Shown here: positions 1 through 8,403 of the stretch, piece after piece | Numbering within the stretch: position 1 is the stretch's first letter | How the letters are laid out: each line of letters begins with the position of its first letter | Assembly (NCBI RefSeq): GCF_018374135.1 | Contig: NZ_JAHAFS010000001.1 | Coordinates: forward strand, 150,881 to 214,880 | Direction: 5' to 3' | Length of the DNA: 64,000 nt | Origin: Campylobacter gracilis | Lineage (GTDB): Bacteria > Campylobacterota > Campylobacteria > Campylobacterales > Campylobacteraceae | Program-made: the position numbers and the translations under genes | The notes under the pieces: generated by a model | The model's database searches: none | Seen by the model: only the letters and a program-made list of their open reading frames with translations | Told to the model about the DNA's origin: nothing

Positions 1-822
1 CCCGCCTTGGCGCTTGATTACGAGATCGGCGCGGGATTCGGAGCGTTTGCGAGCTATGCGCGAGTATTTAGAGGACCTGACGTAATGGAGAGCATGATGG
101 CTGCAAGTACAAGCCGTGGCAGACCGCTAAGCTGGATGGCTAACGAAAGTTTAAAAGCCACTACAGGCAACGCCTACGAAATAGGCGGTCGCTACAAAAG
201 CGATCTAGCAGAAAACTCCTCAGTAAGCCTAACTGCGAAGTATTTCAGAACGGAATATAAAAATCTCATCGTAGATAACAATGCGGCGGGCGGAATCGTC
301 GGCTGCCCGGGAGGCGCACAGGGCACCTTATGCAGGGCTAATACAGGCGGTGCGGATATCGACGGCGTCGAGCTTTTTGCAAGATTAATATTAGATGATT
401 TGAGCCTTGCTGCGGGTTACACCCACCAGCAAGTAGAATATAAAGACCGCGTGCGCAGCGGCTCGGGCTATCTAAGCTCAAACATCATCGGCTACCGCGA
501 TTACGGCGATAAATACACCTTCAATGCCGAATACGCAATCTCTGCGGCGGATCTACTGCTGGGCTATAACTTGCTCTTTTTCAACTCCAAAAACGTAGCC
601 TCCGCAAATAGCGACGAAAAGACGAAAGTGCCTAGCTACGCGGTTCACGATCTATACGTCACCTATGCTCCGGATAGCGGACGCTTTAAAGGACTTGAGA
701 TCAACGCGGGTGTTTACAATCTCTTTGATAAAGCCTACGCATCGCACTCGCAGCGTAGCGCCGATTTTACCGGAGATTAGCCGGGACGAAATTTCAAGCT
801 AAGCGTGGCGTATAAATTTTAA
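1..822 (+). pseudogene. TonB-dependent outer-membrane receptor, C-terminal part, with an in-frame stop near the end
   Basis: The reading frame is open from base 1 (5' end outside the window) and encodes the C-terminal beta-barrel of a TonB-dependent receptor: alternating strands, NAGVYNLFDKAYASH near the end, and the usual terminal strand. A TAG at 778-780 interrupts it. The same frame continues for 13 more codons (PGRNFKLSVAYKF) to TAA at 820-822. That tail is the classic receptor ending: a final amphipathic strand closing with Phe, the signal read by the BAM complex. The truncated product would lack the closing strand, so a folded receptor is unlikely unless the TAG is suppressed or is an error. 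Such receptors import siderophores, haem or other metal complexes; the substrate cannot be told from this fragment. Confidence 0.85.
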
Positions 823-878
823 AACTTACGCGAGATGACCGCACGAAATTTTGCACACTAAAGCGGCGAAATTTTAAA

Positions 879-921
879 AATTCAAAGCCCTTGGAATTTG
901 AAATTCCAAGGGCTTTGAATT
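879..921. terminator. Perfect 21-bp inverted repeat, probable bidirectional terminator
   Basis: Arms 879-899 and 901-921 are perfect reverse complements around a single central base (G900). The repeat lies 57 bp after the last receptor codon and well before the next gene. Each arm ends in a RAATTY core. As RNA it would form a very stable hairpin with A/T-rich flanks on both sides. Nothing else was seen in the gene-free stretch 823-1158. Confidence 0.7.
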
Positions 922-1158
922 TCAAGCCTTTAAATTCTACTAACAGAAATTTTCTCATAAAATTCTTGCAAATAGCAAAATTCTCATTCGCAATGAAATT
1001 CTAGCTTACGGCAAAATCCTCAAAATTCAAAGCGATATCCGCAGCGCTTTACATCCGAAGCTCGTTTAGAATTTATAAAATTCCTCCCGCTTCAAGCGCC
1101 GTCCGTTTACTCTTCATCGTTAAAATTCCGTTTTAAATTCTACTTAAAAGGAGAGCCT

Positions 1159-2553
1159 TTGTTAAATTCTACTAAAAACGCCATTCGCGGCGCATTTTGG
1201 ACGAAACCGTTCATAGTTTTAGTGCTGCTTTTGCTGCTGTTAATTCCGCTAAGCTTTATTGATAACCTCACCTACTCCCGCTCCGAAACCAAGCAGCTCG
1301 CGCAGGATTCGATCCTCACGCCGGTGGGCGGCGAACTGCAAATCCAGGGCCTTGCGATCGTAGTGCCCTACGCAGAGATAATCGAAGCGATAGACAAAAA
1401 CAACAACGAGCTCGTAAAAAGGCGCGTAGAGAAAAATTTCATCATCGTGCCTAAAAACTACTCCCTCGCGGCGGAAATCGACCCCACCTATCTAAAGCGC
1501 GGGATTTTTCGCGTTCCGATATATAACGGCGACTTTGCGCTTAAGGCAGACTTTGAGGCGATAAACTATACCGAGCTCGGCGTCGATCCTACGCGACTAA
1601 ATTTCGACGAAGCCGTGCTAGTGCTCGGCGTAGGCAATCAAAAATCCTTCACCGCCTCTCCCGCTTTAAGCCTAAACGGCAAGGAGCTTAAGCAATATCA
1701 CGGCAACACCGAGGCTAAAATTTTCGATCGAAGCCTAATCTACAAGCTCCCCGCTTCCGCACTGTCGTCTGATTTTAGCATCAGCGGCACGCTTAAAATC
1801 CAAGGCGGCGAGGCACTTCATCTAGCTCCGATCGCGCAAAATAGCCGTTTTGAAATTAGCTCTACTTGGGCATCGCCTAGCTTTGGCGGCGGCTTTATCG
1901 CCAAATCGCGCGAGGTAAGCGCTAGCGGCTTTAAAGCTTCGTGGGAAGTTACAGGCTTAGCCGCAGGCATTGCTCCTGCGTGGCTTGCAGATCAAGATGA
2001 CCGCATCGCTATGACGAACTGGCGCAGCAACGACGATAGAAATGACGCCGTAAGCATCGGCTTCATCGAGCCCGTGAACAACTACTCGCTGATTAAGCGC
2101 TGCACGGATTACGCACTGTTATTTTTAGCGGTGCCATTTTTAGCGATCTTTTTATGCGAGGTTTACACTCACGAGCGCATCCATCCAATTCAATACCTAT
2201 TAATAGGGCTTGAGGACGTCGTTTTCTACCTGCTGGTGCTTTCGCTCTCCGAACACATCGGCTTTGCGATCAGCTACGCTATCTCGGCGATCGCGGTAAG
2301 CGCCATAGTATTTTTCTACGCGAGCGCGATTTTCAAAGGCGCGCGCTGGGGTATTTTCATCACTTGCGTTCAGCTCGTTTCATATGCGATCCTCTATGTC
2401 ATCTTAAATTCCGAAGACTACGCGCTTCTAATGGGAAGCTTGATGATCTTTGCGGTAATCTCGCTCGTTATGTATTTTACGCGCAAGCTCGATTGGTACG
2501 ACACCGCGATCCCAAGCGGCGAGAAAAAACAAGAGCAAGAGCCCGAAATTTAG
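1159..2553 (+). CDS. creD: CreD-like inner-membrane protein
   Basis: The 464-aa product matches the CreD family in layout. An N-terminal membrane helix (about residues 17-35) is followed by a large periplasmic domain beginning with the typical TPVGG...GLAIVVPY stretch. A C-terminal block of about five hydrophobic helices (about residues 315-445) and a charged tail complete it. CreD is an inner-membrane protein tied to envelope stress and CreBC signalling in enterobacteria, with no enzymatic role established. No creBC partners are visible here. The TTG start at 1159 is chosen because AAAGGAG lies just upstream (1147-1153). A strong hairpin terminator follows, so it is probably monocistronic. 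Confidence 0.75.
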   Translation: MLNSTKNAIRGAFWTKPFIVLVLLLLLLIPLSFIDNLTYSRSETKQLAQDSILTPVGGELQIQGLAIVVPYAEIIEAIDKNNNELVKRRVEKNFIIVPKNYSLAAEIDPTYLKRGIFRVPIYNGDFALKADFEAINYTELGVDPTRLNFDEAVLVLGVGNQKSFTASPALSLNGKELKQYHGNTEAKIFDRSLIYKLPASALSSDFSISGTLKIQGGEALHLAPIAQNSRFEISSTWASPSFGGGFIAKSREVSASGFKASWEVTGLAAGIAPAWLADQDDRIAMTNWRSNDDRNDAVSIGFIEPVNNYSLIKRCTDYALLFLAVPFLAIFLCEVYTHERIHPIQYLLIGLEDVVFYLLVLSLSEHIGFAISYAISAIAVSAIVFFYASAIFKGARWGIFITCVQLVSYAILYVILNSEDYALLMGSLMIFAVISLVMYFTRKLDWYDTAIPSGEKKQEQEPEI

Positions 2554-2585
2554 CCTTTAAATTTAGCGATAAATTTAATCGCAAC

Positions 2586-2619
2586 GGCCTTTGGAGCTTT
2601 AAAATCCAAAGGCCTTTTT
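2586..2619 (+). terminator. Rho-independent terminator after the creD-like gene
   Basis: A perfect 10-bp stem (2586-2595 with 2605-2614), a 9-nt loop and a run of five T form a textbook intrinsic terminator 32 bp after the stop codon. Confidence 0.85.
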
Positions 2620-2866
2620 AAATTTGCTCGCTAAATTTCAACTGCCAAAATTTCATCTATTTAAAATTTTACCCGCCGCGGCAGACAAACTGCGACGCGG
2701 AAGCAAGGGTGCGCGGCGGCGCATTTTAAATTTAATTCCGTTAGCGCACCGAGCCGAACGGCGAATTTTAAAATTTAGCCTCGCGAGCGCGAGTATGTCG
2801 CGACAAAGACAAAATTTAGAGCGCGCTGTTTTAAATTTTAAAATTTCATCTGCGCCGATTTTTGAG

Positions 2867-2872
2867 TATAAT
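2867..2872 (+). promoter_or_regulatory. Probable -10 box of tsaD
   Basis: A perfect TATAAT lies 27 bp before the tsaD start, preceded by A/T-rich sequence as in Campylobacter sigma-70 promoters, which often lack a clear -35. Confidence 0.55.
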
Positions 2873-2898
2873 GAGCGAAAAAATTTTAAGGATTTTGT

Positions 2899-3906
2899 GT
2901 GATACTTGCTATTGAGAGCAGCTGCGACGACAGCTCAGTCGCGGTGATGGATGAGTGCAGTTTCGAGCTGAAATTTTACGAAAAAATAAGCCAGGAGACC
3001 GATCACGCCAAATACGGCGGCGTCGTACCCGAGCTTGCCGCGAGGCTGCATACTGAGGCGCTGCCGCGGATTTTGCAGCGCGCAAAGCCCTATTTTAGCG
3101 AGCTTAACGCAGTCGCAGCGACCAATACCCCGGGACTTAGCGTGAGCCTGATCGGCGGCGTGAATATGGCAAAAGCGCTCGCGCTCGCGCTAAATCTGCC
3201 GCTCATCGGCGTAAATCATCTCATAGGCCACGTTTATTCGCTGTTTTTAGGCAGCGAGGCGCGATTCCCGATGGGCATTTTGCTAGTTAGCGGTGGGCAT
3301 ACGATGGTTTTGGATATCGGCGCGGCAGGTGATATCGAAATTTTAGCGACCACCGGCGACGACAGCTTCGGCGAGAGCTTCGATAAGGTCGCGAAGATGC
3401 TAGGGCTCGGCTACCCGGGCGGCGCGCTCATCGAGGAGCTCGCAAAAAGCGGCGAGCCGCGGTTTGAGCTGCCCGTGCCGCTGAAGGGCGACAGGCGGCT
3501 GGAGTATAGCTTTTCGGGGCTTAAAAACGCCGTGCGCGTGCAGATAGAGAAGCTAAAAGAGGCGGGCGAGCTGGATGAGCGGGCGATGCGCGATCTGGCG
3601 CGCTGCTTTGAGGACGCGGCGTGCGCGCACATACTCGATAAATTGCAGCGGATCTTTGAGCTGCGCCGCTTTGCGCGATTCGGCGTCGTGGGCGGAGCGA
3701 GCGCAAACCTGCATCTGCGCGAGCTTTTGACGGATCTGTGCGAACGGGCAGGCTGCGAGATACTTTTCGCGCCGATGAAATTTTGCTCCGACAACGCCGC
3801 TATGATCGCGCGCGCGGCGATAGAAAAGCTGCGTAAAAAGGAGTTCGTCTCGCCCGCAGAGCTACAGATCGTCCCTCATCTAAATCTGCGCTCGGCGTTT
3901 GAGTAA
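2899..3906 (+). CDS. tsaD: tRNA N6-adenosine threonylcarbamoyltransferase TsaD
   Basis: TsaD transfers the threonylcarbamoyl group from TC-AMP to A37 of ANN-decoding tRNAs, working with TsaB and TsaE; it is essential in most bacteria. The 335-aa length is normal. Visible landmarks are the N-terminal ILAIESSCDDS of the ASKHA fold, the metal-binding pair in HLIGHVYS (about residues 106-113), VSGGHT (about 134-139), the phosphate-binding GDDSFGESFDKVAKMLGL and a C-terminal CSDNAAMIA. The GTG start at 2899 opens directly on the conserved N-terminus and has AAGGA upstream. Unlike queC, ybeY and priA nearby, it carries no low-complexity insert. Confidence 0.97.
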   Translation: MILAIESSCDDSSVAVMDECSFELKFYEKISQETDHAKYGGVVPELAARLHTEALPRILQRAKPYFSELNAVAATNTPGLSVSLIGGVNMAKALALALNLPLIGVNHLIGHVYSLFLGSEARFPMGILLVSGGHTMVLDIGAAGDIEILATTGDDSFGESFDKVAKMLGLGYPGGALIEELAKSGEPRFELPVPLKGDRRLEYSFSGLKNAVRVQIEKLKEAGELDERAMRDLARCFEDAACAHILDKLQRIFELRRFARFGVVGGASANLHLRELLTDLCERAGCEILFAPMKFCSDNAAMIARAAIEKLRKKEFVSPAELQIVPHLNLRSAFE

Positions 3907-3977
3907 AATTTTAAAATTTACAAATAGTCTGCGCCCCTAGCGAATTCTCGCGCATTGGGCGTTTGAGTAAAATTTTA
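3894..3977 (+). repeat. 20-bp direct duplication spanning the tsaD stop codon
   Basis: The 20 bases at 3894-3913, covering the last tsaD codons and stop, recur identically at 3958-3977. This looks like a local duplication of the gene end, about 64 bp apart. The rest of the 3907-4173 gap shows no gene. Confidence 0.6.
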
Positions 3978-4173
3978 TCTCGCGCTCGCTCACGGTTGGA
4001 TTTTGGATAAATTTCGCTTTGAATTTACACATCGCGTTAAAGCTCGCGCCACGTTTTGTTAAATTTCTCTCGTATTCGCACCGCCATCGGTGCCGCTGCG
4101 CATGTCCCTGCCGCTTGCAATATCTGCTAAATTTTGATCGGCTTGTTTACTCGTCATTTTTTATCCTTTATAT

Positions 4174-4656
4174 TTAATCGTGCAGAAAAGTTACGACTTC
4201 GTGTTCTTTTGGCAAGAACTTTCTACCGTGTATACCACTTTCTCCATATTCTATCAAAGCTTCATTAAGCACCTTATAGAGCTCATCTAACGAAATTCCG
4301 TCAAGACTAGAATTTATATTTTCCAGCTTATATTTGATAAAAAACGGATTATCGACTAGCATTTTACTTGTGGTTTCGTCATAAATTCGCCTTATATCAA
4401 GCTCAATAACATTGCCTTTATAACATAAAATATAAATCTCCTCACCCGTAAATCCATCTCGCGGATCCGGTAAGTGCGGATCACACACAAAGATAAACCA
4501 AATATCCCTCTGCCTATCGATAACCCAATCAAGTTGTTTTATACGTTGATCGCCTAATGGAAGTTCACCAAAATTTGCTCTGGAGCTATTTACTATGTCA
4601 ATAACGCCATATTTCTCAATATCCTCTTTCGAAATATATTCTGCTACAAACGACAT
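4174..4656 (-). CDS. Conserved hypothetical protein, second of a tandem paralogue pair
   Basis: A 160-aa soluble, acidic protein with no recognised domain. It shares with its upstream neighbour an N-terminal block (SKEDIEKYG), an ELP, and the core WVIDRQRDIWF at about residues 48-58. The two genes are therefore diverged tandem duplicates. Its ATG is one base after the neighbour's stop, so the pair is an operon. Base composition is more AT-rich than the flanking tsaD and queC, which suggests acquisition. Size, acidity, tandem duplication and AT-richness resemble orphan immunity proteins of polymorphic toxins, but no toxin is nearby; this is only inference. Confidence 0.8.
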   Translation of the reverse strand: MSFVAEYISKEDIEKYGVIDIVNSSRANFGELPLGDQRIKQLDWVIDRQRDIWFIFVCDPHLPDPRDGFTGEEIYILCYKGNVIELDIRRIYDETTSKMLVDNPFFIKYKLENINSSLDGISLDELYKVLNEALIEYGESGIHGRKFLPKEHEVVTFLHD

Positions 4657-4657
4657 T

Positions 4658-5104
4658 TTATTTTTCCTTTCTTACATCTATTAACGCTACACTAAAATCA
4701 TCCTTATCCTCCCAGCCTGGTCTAAATTTAAAATCAATCAAAATATCTCTCAATATTTTAATAACTTCATTATCTGGAATAATAGAATTTATAACATTTA
4801 CCTCGATAATTTTCCACACCCTTTGAAATTTGCGTCCATCCACTTCTTGATTATATTCGTAGTCCAAAAGAATATCTAAATTATTTCCTTGAATATAAAG
4901 CCTCCATAGCTTTTTGCTCCCATAACCATAATCATACCCTTCATTTGGTAGTCTTTCAATTAAAAGAAACCAAATATCTTTTTGTCTATCAACAACAAAA
5001 TTTCTAGGTAGTTCTTCATGATACGGACTATATTGATAAAAAATTTTACTCAATCCATACTTCTCATCATCCTCTTTGGTGATGATTGCATTTTCAAACG
5101 CCAT
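4658..5104 (-). CDS. Conserved hypothetical protein, first of a tandem paralogue pair
   Basis: A 148-aa soluble protein of unknown function. Blocks shared with the downstream paralogue are TKEDDEKYG, EELP and FVVDRQKDIWF (about residues 36-46). The middle is rich in Tyr/Gly and Trp; the C-terminus diverges. AAGGAG lies 7 bases before the ATG, and a TATAAT is found upstream on the same strand. The two genes form a leftward pair convergent with tsaD. An immunity-like role is possible by analogy only. Confidence 0.8.
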   Translation of the reverse strand: MAFENAIITKEDDEKYGLSKIFYQYSPYHEELPRNFVVDRQKDIWFLLIERLPNEGYDYGYGSKKLWRLYIQGNNLDILLDYEYNQEVDGRKFQRVWKIIEVNVINSIIPDNEVIKILRDILIDFKFRPGWEDKDDFSVALIDVRKEK

Positions 5105-5132
5105 TTCCTACTCCTTAAAATTTAATTCTTGG

Positions 5133-5138
5133 ATTATA
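5133..5138 (-). promoter_or_regulatory. -10 box for the tandem paralogue operon
   Basis: On the minus strand this reads TATAAT, about 28 bp upstream of the ATG at 5104. The flanks are A/T-rich. Confidence 0.5.
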
Positions 5139-5422
5139 CCGCGATATGTTTATATCCGCCTATGTGCTAATAAATATAAGCATAGGAGTTAAATTTATAG
5201 TTGATTTTTGCTTTGAACCGTGCGCAACGCTCTCGTTAAAATTTTTAAAATTTCAAAGCGTAGTTTAAATTTACAGCTGCGGCTCGGCGCGCTAAAGTGC
5301 AAGCCGCCGCATGTTTAAATCCCGCCACAAATCGTGCGGCTACGTATTCAAAACCCACGCATATCAGGCGCTGTGATGACACGCCGAGTTGCGCGAGCTC
5401 GGTAAATTTAACCGCGGCGCGC

Positions 5423-6535
5423 CTAAGCTTTTATCGCGTAGGGGATTTTATCTTTCGCGCCGGCGCCCGCAAAGCCTTTAAGCCGCAGCAGGCAGCTGTC
5501 GCAAAGCCCGCACGCAGCGTCCTCGCGCTCGTAGCAGCTCCACGTAAGCTCTAGCGGCACGCCGATTCTAAGCGCCAGCGAGACGATCTGCGCCTTGCTA
5601 AGGTGCACGAGCGGGGTTTTGATGCGCGGATGAAAGTCGCGGTTCGTGCCCAGATCGAGCGCTCGCTCAAACGCGCCGATAAACTCCGCGCCGCAGTCGG
5701 GATAGCCGCTGCTGTCCTCCTGCACCACGCCGATGAAAATCGCGTCGCAGCGCTCCTTCTCGGCGAGCGCGGCGGCGATGCTCAAAAACACGCCGTTGCG
5801 AAACGGCACGTAGGTGCTCGGCAGATCCGAAAATGCGCTCTCGCCGCTTGGCGGTGGAATTTTATCGCTTCGGCTTTGCGGTAAAATTTTGCCCCCTGCG
5901 CGCTTCGATGAAATTTTATCGCCCTGCTGCGGCTCGGCTCCGCTTTGAGGTGAAATTTCGCTGCCTTGCGGTGAAATTTTGTCGTCGCGGGCTAAAATTT
6001 TGCTGCGCTGTGATGAAATTTCATCACCCCCTAGTGAAATTTCACTCTCTTGCGTTAAAATTTCACCGCTCTGCAAGCGGCTGTCTCGCGCCGAATCTGC
6101 ACCGAGCGTAGCGTCCGCGGAGCTCGTCGAGAAATTTGACGCAGCAAAATTTTGCCCGCCAGTCTCGGCATTAGTAGAATTTGCCGCGATAGAATTTTGC
6201 CCGTCTAGGCGGGTGCTCTTGGAATTTACCGCGCTGTCAATCTTAGTGCCGGCAGAATTTGCCGCGCTGCCAAGCTTCACCGCACCTTTTCTGATCGACA
6301 AAGTGCCGTCCGTAAGGGCGCTGCCGCCGATTTGCGCGATGAAGCGAGCGTCCAAAACGAACCTCTTTGCGACCCCCAAATCGTCGCAAATTTTACCGAA
6401 GCACTCGCGCTCCTTGCCCATCGTGCGCTGATCGTAGTCAAAGTGCAGCGCCACGATCTCGTAACCTTTGCGCTTCGCGATATAGGCGCAGGTCGCGCTG
6501 TCCATGCCACCGCTGATCACGCATAAAGCTTTCAT
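5423..6535 (-). CDS. queC: 7-cyano-7-deazaguanine synthase QueC with a ~145-residue low-complexity insert
   Basis: QueC converts 7-carboxy-7-deazaguanine to preQ0 with ATP and ammonia in queuosine synthesis. The PP-loop motif SGGMDS is at residues 8-13. The zinc-binding cysteines lie near the C-terminus (SCYEREDAACGLCDSC), and TYVPFRNGVFLS marks the conserved core. The family is usually about 220-230 aa; this product is 370 aa. The excess is one insert at about residues 88-233, between the ALTDGTLS region and TYVPFRN. It has two parts: an Asn-rich segment of NS/NF units spaced 5 or 10 residues, then heptapeptides of the type (S/D)(E/K)ISxxx. All conserved motifs flank the insert intact, so the enzyme is probably functional with a long disordered loop. 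It is divergent from ybeY. Confidence 0.93.
   Translation of the reverse strand: MKALCVISGGMDSATCAYIAKRKGYEIVALHFDYDQRTMGKERECFGKICDDLGVAKRFVLDARFIAQIGGSALTDGTLSIRKGAVKLGSAANSAGTKIDSAVNSKSTRLDGQNSIAANSTNAETGGQNFAASNFSTSSADATLGADSARDSRLQSGEILTQESEISLGGDEISSQRSKILARDDKISPQGSEISPQSGAEPQQGDKISSKRAGGKILPQSRSDKIPPPSGESAFSDLPSTYVPFRNGVFLSIAAALAEKERCDAIFIGVVQEDSSGYPDCGAEFIGAFERALDLGTNRDFHPRIKTPLVHLSKAQIVSLALRIGVPLELTWSCYEREDAACGLCDSCLLRLKGFAGAGAKDKIPYAIKA
5857..6260. repeat. RAATTY lattice inside queC (21-bp and 15-bp spacing)
   Basis: By hand count 15 RAATTY sites lie in about 400 bp. First bases are at 5857, 5884, 5911, 5953, 5974, 5995, 6016, 6037, 6058, 6132, 6147, 6177, 6192, 6222 and 6255. Six consecutive sites (5953 to 6058) are exactly 21 bp apart. 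From 6132 on the intervals are 15, 30, 15, 30 and 33 bp. The 74-bp jump between the two halves changes codon phase, so the motif is read as E/K-Ile in one half and Asn-Ser/Phe in the other. Confidence 0.9.
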
Positions 6536-6590
6536 TTTCGTCCTTTTTTTTGCTAAAATTATACGAAAATTTTATAAAAGAGGGGTAAAA

Positions 6591-7241
6591 ATGATACTTT
6601 GCGAGCAGCCCTATCCCGAAATTTTGGACGCTATCGCGGCGGAGCTGGGCGGCGGGAGCGTCGAGCTAATTTTCGTGCGCGACGAGGAGATGCGGCAGCT
6701 AAACGTGCAAACGCGCGGCATCGATAAGGCGACCGACGTGCTGAGCTTCCCGCTCGATCCTGCGGCGTTTGCGGGCTTCGGCGAGGATTTTAGCGAGGAA
6801 AATTCCGCGAATGAAAACAGCGGCGATAAAATTCTAAACACCGTAAATTCTACTAATGAAAATACAAGCGCCGCGAATTCTGCGAGCAAAAATTCTAATA
6901 CTATAAATTCTGAGGACGAAAATTCTAATGCTGCGAATTCCACCAGCGAAAATCCTAGCGATGAAAATTTAAAAAATGAGAATTTTAGCAGCGGAAATTT
7001 CGCTCCCGCGCCGCTCGGCTCGGTCGTGATAAATTTAGACCTCGTAGAGCTGAAAGCCGCGCAGCTTGGGCACGGCACGGATGACGAGACGGCGCTGCTT
7101 TTTACGCACGGCATGCTGCACGTGCTAGGTTACGACCACGAGAGCGACGACGGGCAGATGCGCGCCAAGGAGTGTGAGATCATCGAGAAATTCGGCCTTC
7201 CAAAAAGCCTGATCGTGCGAACGGAGGGAAATGAGGAGTAG
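6591..7241 (+). CDS. ybeY: Endoribonuclease YbeY with an ~80-residue pentapeptide-repeat insert
   Basis: YbeY is a zinc-dependent endoribonuclease acting in 16S rRNA 3' maturation and ribosome quality control. The zinc motif HGMLHVLGYDHE is intact near the C-terminus, and the N-terminal KATDVLSFPLD block is typical. The family is about 135-165 aa; this product is 216 aa from the ATG at 6591. That start is preferred over an upstream in-frame codon because AGGGG precedes it and the conserved N-terminus starts there. The excess is an insert at about residues 63-140, between the DVLSFPLD strand and GSVVINLD. It is made of about 15 pentapeptides of the form NSxxx. It is divergent from queC. Confidence 0.92.
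   Translation: MILCEQPYPEILDAIAAELGGGSVELIFVRDEEMRQLNVQTRGIDKATDVLSFPLDPAAFAGFGEDFSEENSANENSGDKILNTVNSTNENTSAANSASKNSNTINSEDENSNAANSTSENPSDENLKNENFSSGNFAPAPLGSVVINLDLVELKAAQLGHGTDDETALLFTHGMLHVLGYDHESDDGQMRAKECEIIEKFGLPKSLIVRTEGNEE
6800..7000. repeat. RAATTY lattice inside ybeY (15-bp spacing)
   Basis: Eleven RAATTY sites start at 6800, 6829, 6845, 6875, 6890, 6905, 6920, 6935, 6965, 6980 and 6995. All but one (6829, off by one base) fall on a single 15-bp lattice. The lattice position missing at 6950 holds a one-base variant. Each unit codes one NSxxx/NFxxx pentapeptide. Confidence 0.92.
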
Positions 7242-7443
7242 GCGCTGCGGATAGCAAGCTGCGCGGTAAGCTCTATATGGATCCGCGAAGTAAAGTTTAT
7301 ATATGAACAATAAATTTAAAGTGTCGAGACATGAGTGAGAAAAAATTTTGGATATATTGAAAAATTTATTTGACGTTAGCAGAATGAATTTCTGCGCGTA
7401 TTTTTAAGTAAAATTTCTTATCGCATCAGACATTGCGGAATAT

Positions 7444-8013
7444 TTATACCCCTTTTAATAGATTTTTATATGCTTTATTTAGTTTAAAAAATATCAAAAA
7501 TAAAATTAGCGCCAAAATAATTCCGCTGCATAAAAAGAGTTTTTGTTTAAAGAAATTTTGCCTAAGATCAACTTCGATGATTACTTTATTATCACAATCT
7601 CCAAATTCTACGATATGAAGATTGATCATTTTTAAGATTACGCATTTATTATTAATGTATCTGCTAAATATAAAATCACAAAAGTATTTTTCTTCATAGT
7701 CGTATTTATTTGTATCAATATGAAAGTCGATAAATTCCCAAGAAAATATTTTGCCATTTCCCGCTACGGATATCTTGCAACCATTACCGCTTTTATAACT
7801 ATGAAATCTGGAAAATTTCTCTACTGTTCCGGAAAAAATATACGGATTCCGCAAGGACTTCTCACTAGGTGCAACTACATAAGCGGCCAAAAAACATATA
7901 GGCATAAAAACCATAGAAAATACGGCAATCATCGCTAAAAAATTATGCTTTTTAGCAAAGCCGAATTTTATTAAATCATTACAATAATCCACGTAACGAA
8001 GCGGGTTTTTCAT
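7444..8013 (-). CDS. Hypothetical membrane protein
   Basis: A 189-aa protein with two predicted membrane helices, at about residues 27-47 and 160-177. An extracytoplasmic domain of about 110 residues lies between them, rich in aromatic residues and containing four cysteines. The coding sequence is AT-rich compared with queC/ybeY and priA on either side, hinting at separate acquisition. I recognise no family. The cytoplasmic tail is short and basic. It is isolated, with no operon partner. Confidence 0.7.
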   Translation of the reverse strand: MKNPLRYVDYCNDLIKFGFAKKHNFLAMIAVFSMVFMPICFLAAYVVAPSEKSLRNPYIFSGTVEKFSRFHSYKSGNGCKISVAGNGKIFSWEFIDFHIDTNKYDYEEKYFCDFIFSRYINNKCVILKMINLHIVEFGDCDNKVIIEVDLRQNFFKQKLFLCSGIILALILFLIFFKLNKAYKNLLKGV

Positions 8014-8403
8014 TGTGTTCCTTTAGATAAACATAGATGGTAGCCCAAAAAGCGCATGCTATCGCAAGTTCGGTAATTAGACTTAACGGCTACCCTCGAT
8101 ACCCATAAAGTGCGAATGGGCGTACAAAATTCAACTGCACTTTCATTAAATTTCGAACGATACATTGATGTATTGTATTGTGCGGCGGATTAAATGCTGC
8201 TTAATGCTTTTATTGCAAGCACGGAAACGGATGAGTTGAGAGCAAAAACCCAGCGCCAACTAGCATTCACGCCGCAATCGAGATAAAATCTCAATAAGAT
8301 GATCCGTGGCGATAAGCAAGCCCCCTTACAGTAAAATTGCCAGCCAATGAACCTGCGCTGAATAGGCTGCAAATTTATCTTAAATTTAAACCAGGTCCTA
8401 CAT
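8014..8403. other. Gene-free stretch of ~390 bp
   Basis: No convincing gene, hairpin or repeat was found. Only short open frames without ribosome-binding sites occur; it may be decayed coding sequence. Confidence 0.5.

Noticed and set aside
2624..2902. 92-codon open frame before tsaD
   Set aside because: Lys/Phe/Arg-rich translation of AAATTT-rich DNA, no ribosome-binding site, and it covers the tsaD promoter.
3411..3794. Long minus-strand frames across tsaD, and similar shadows across other core genes
   Set aside because: They lie opposite clearly conserved proteins and have shadow-type composition.
6504..6590. N-terminal extension of YbeY
   Set aside because: No conserved residues there, it overlaps queC, and the ribosome-binding site fits the ATG at 6591.
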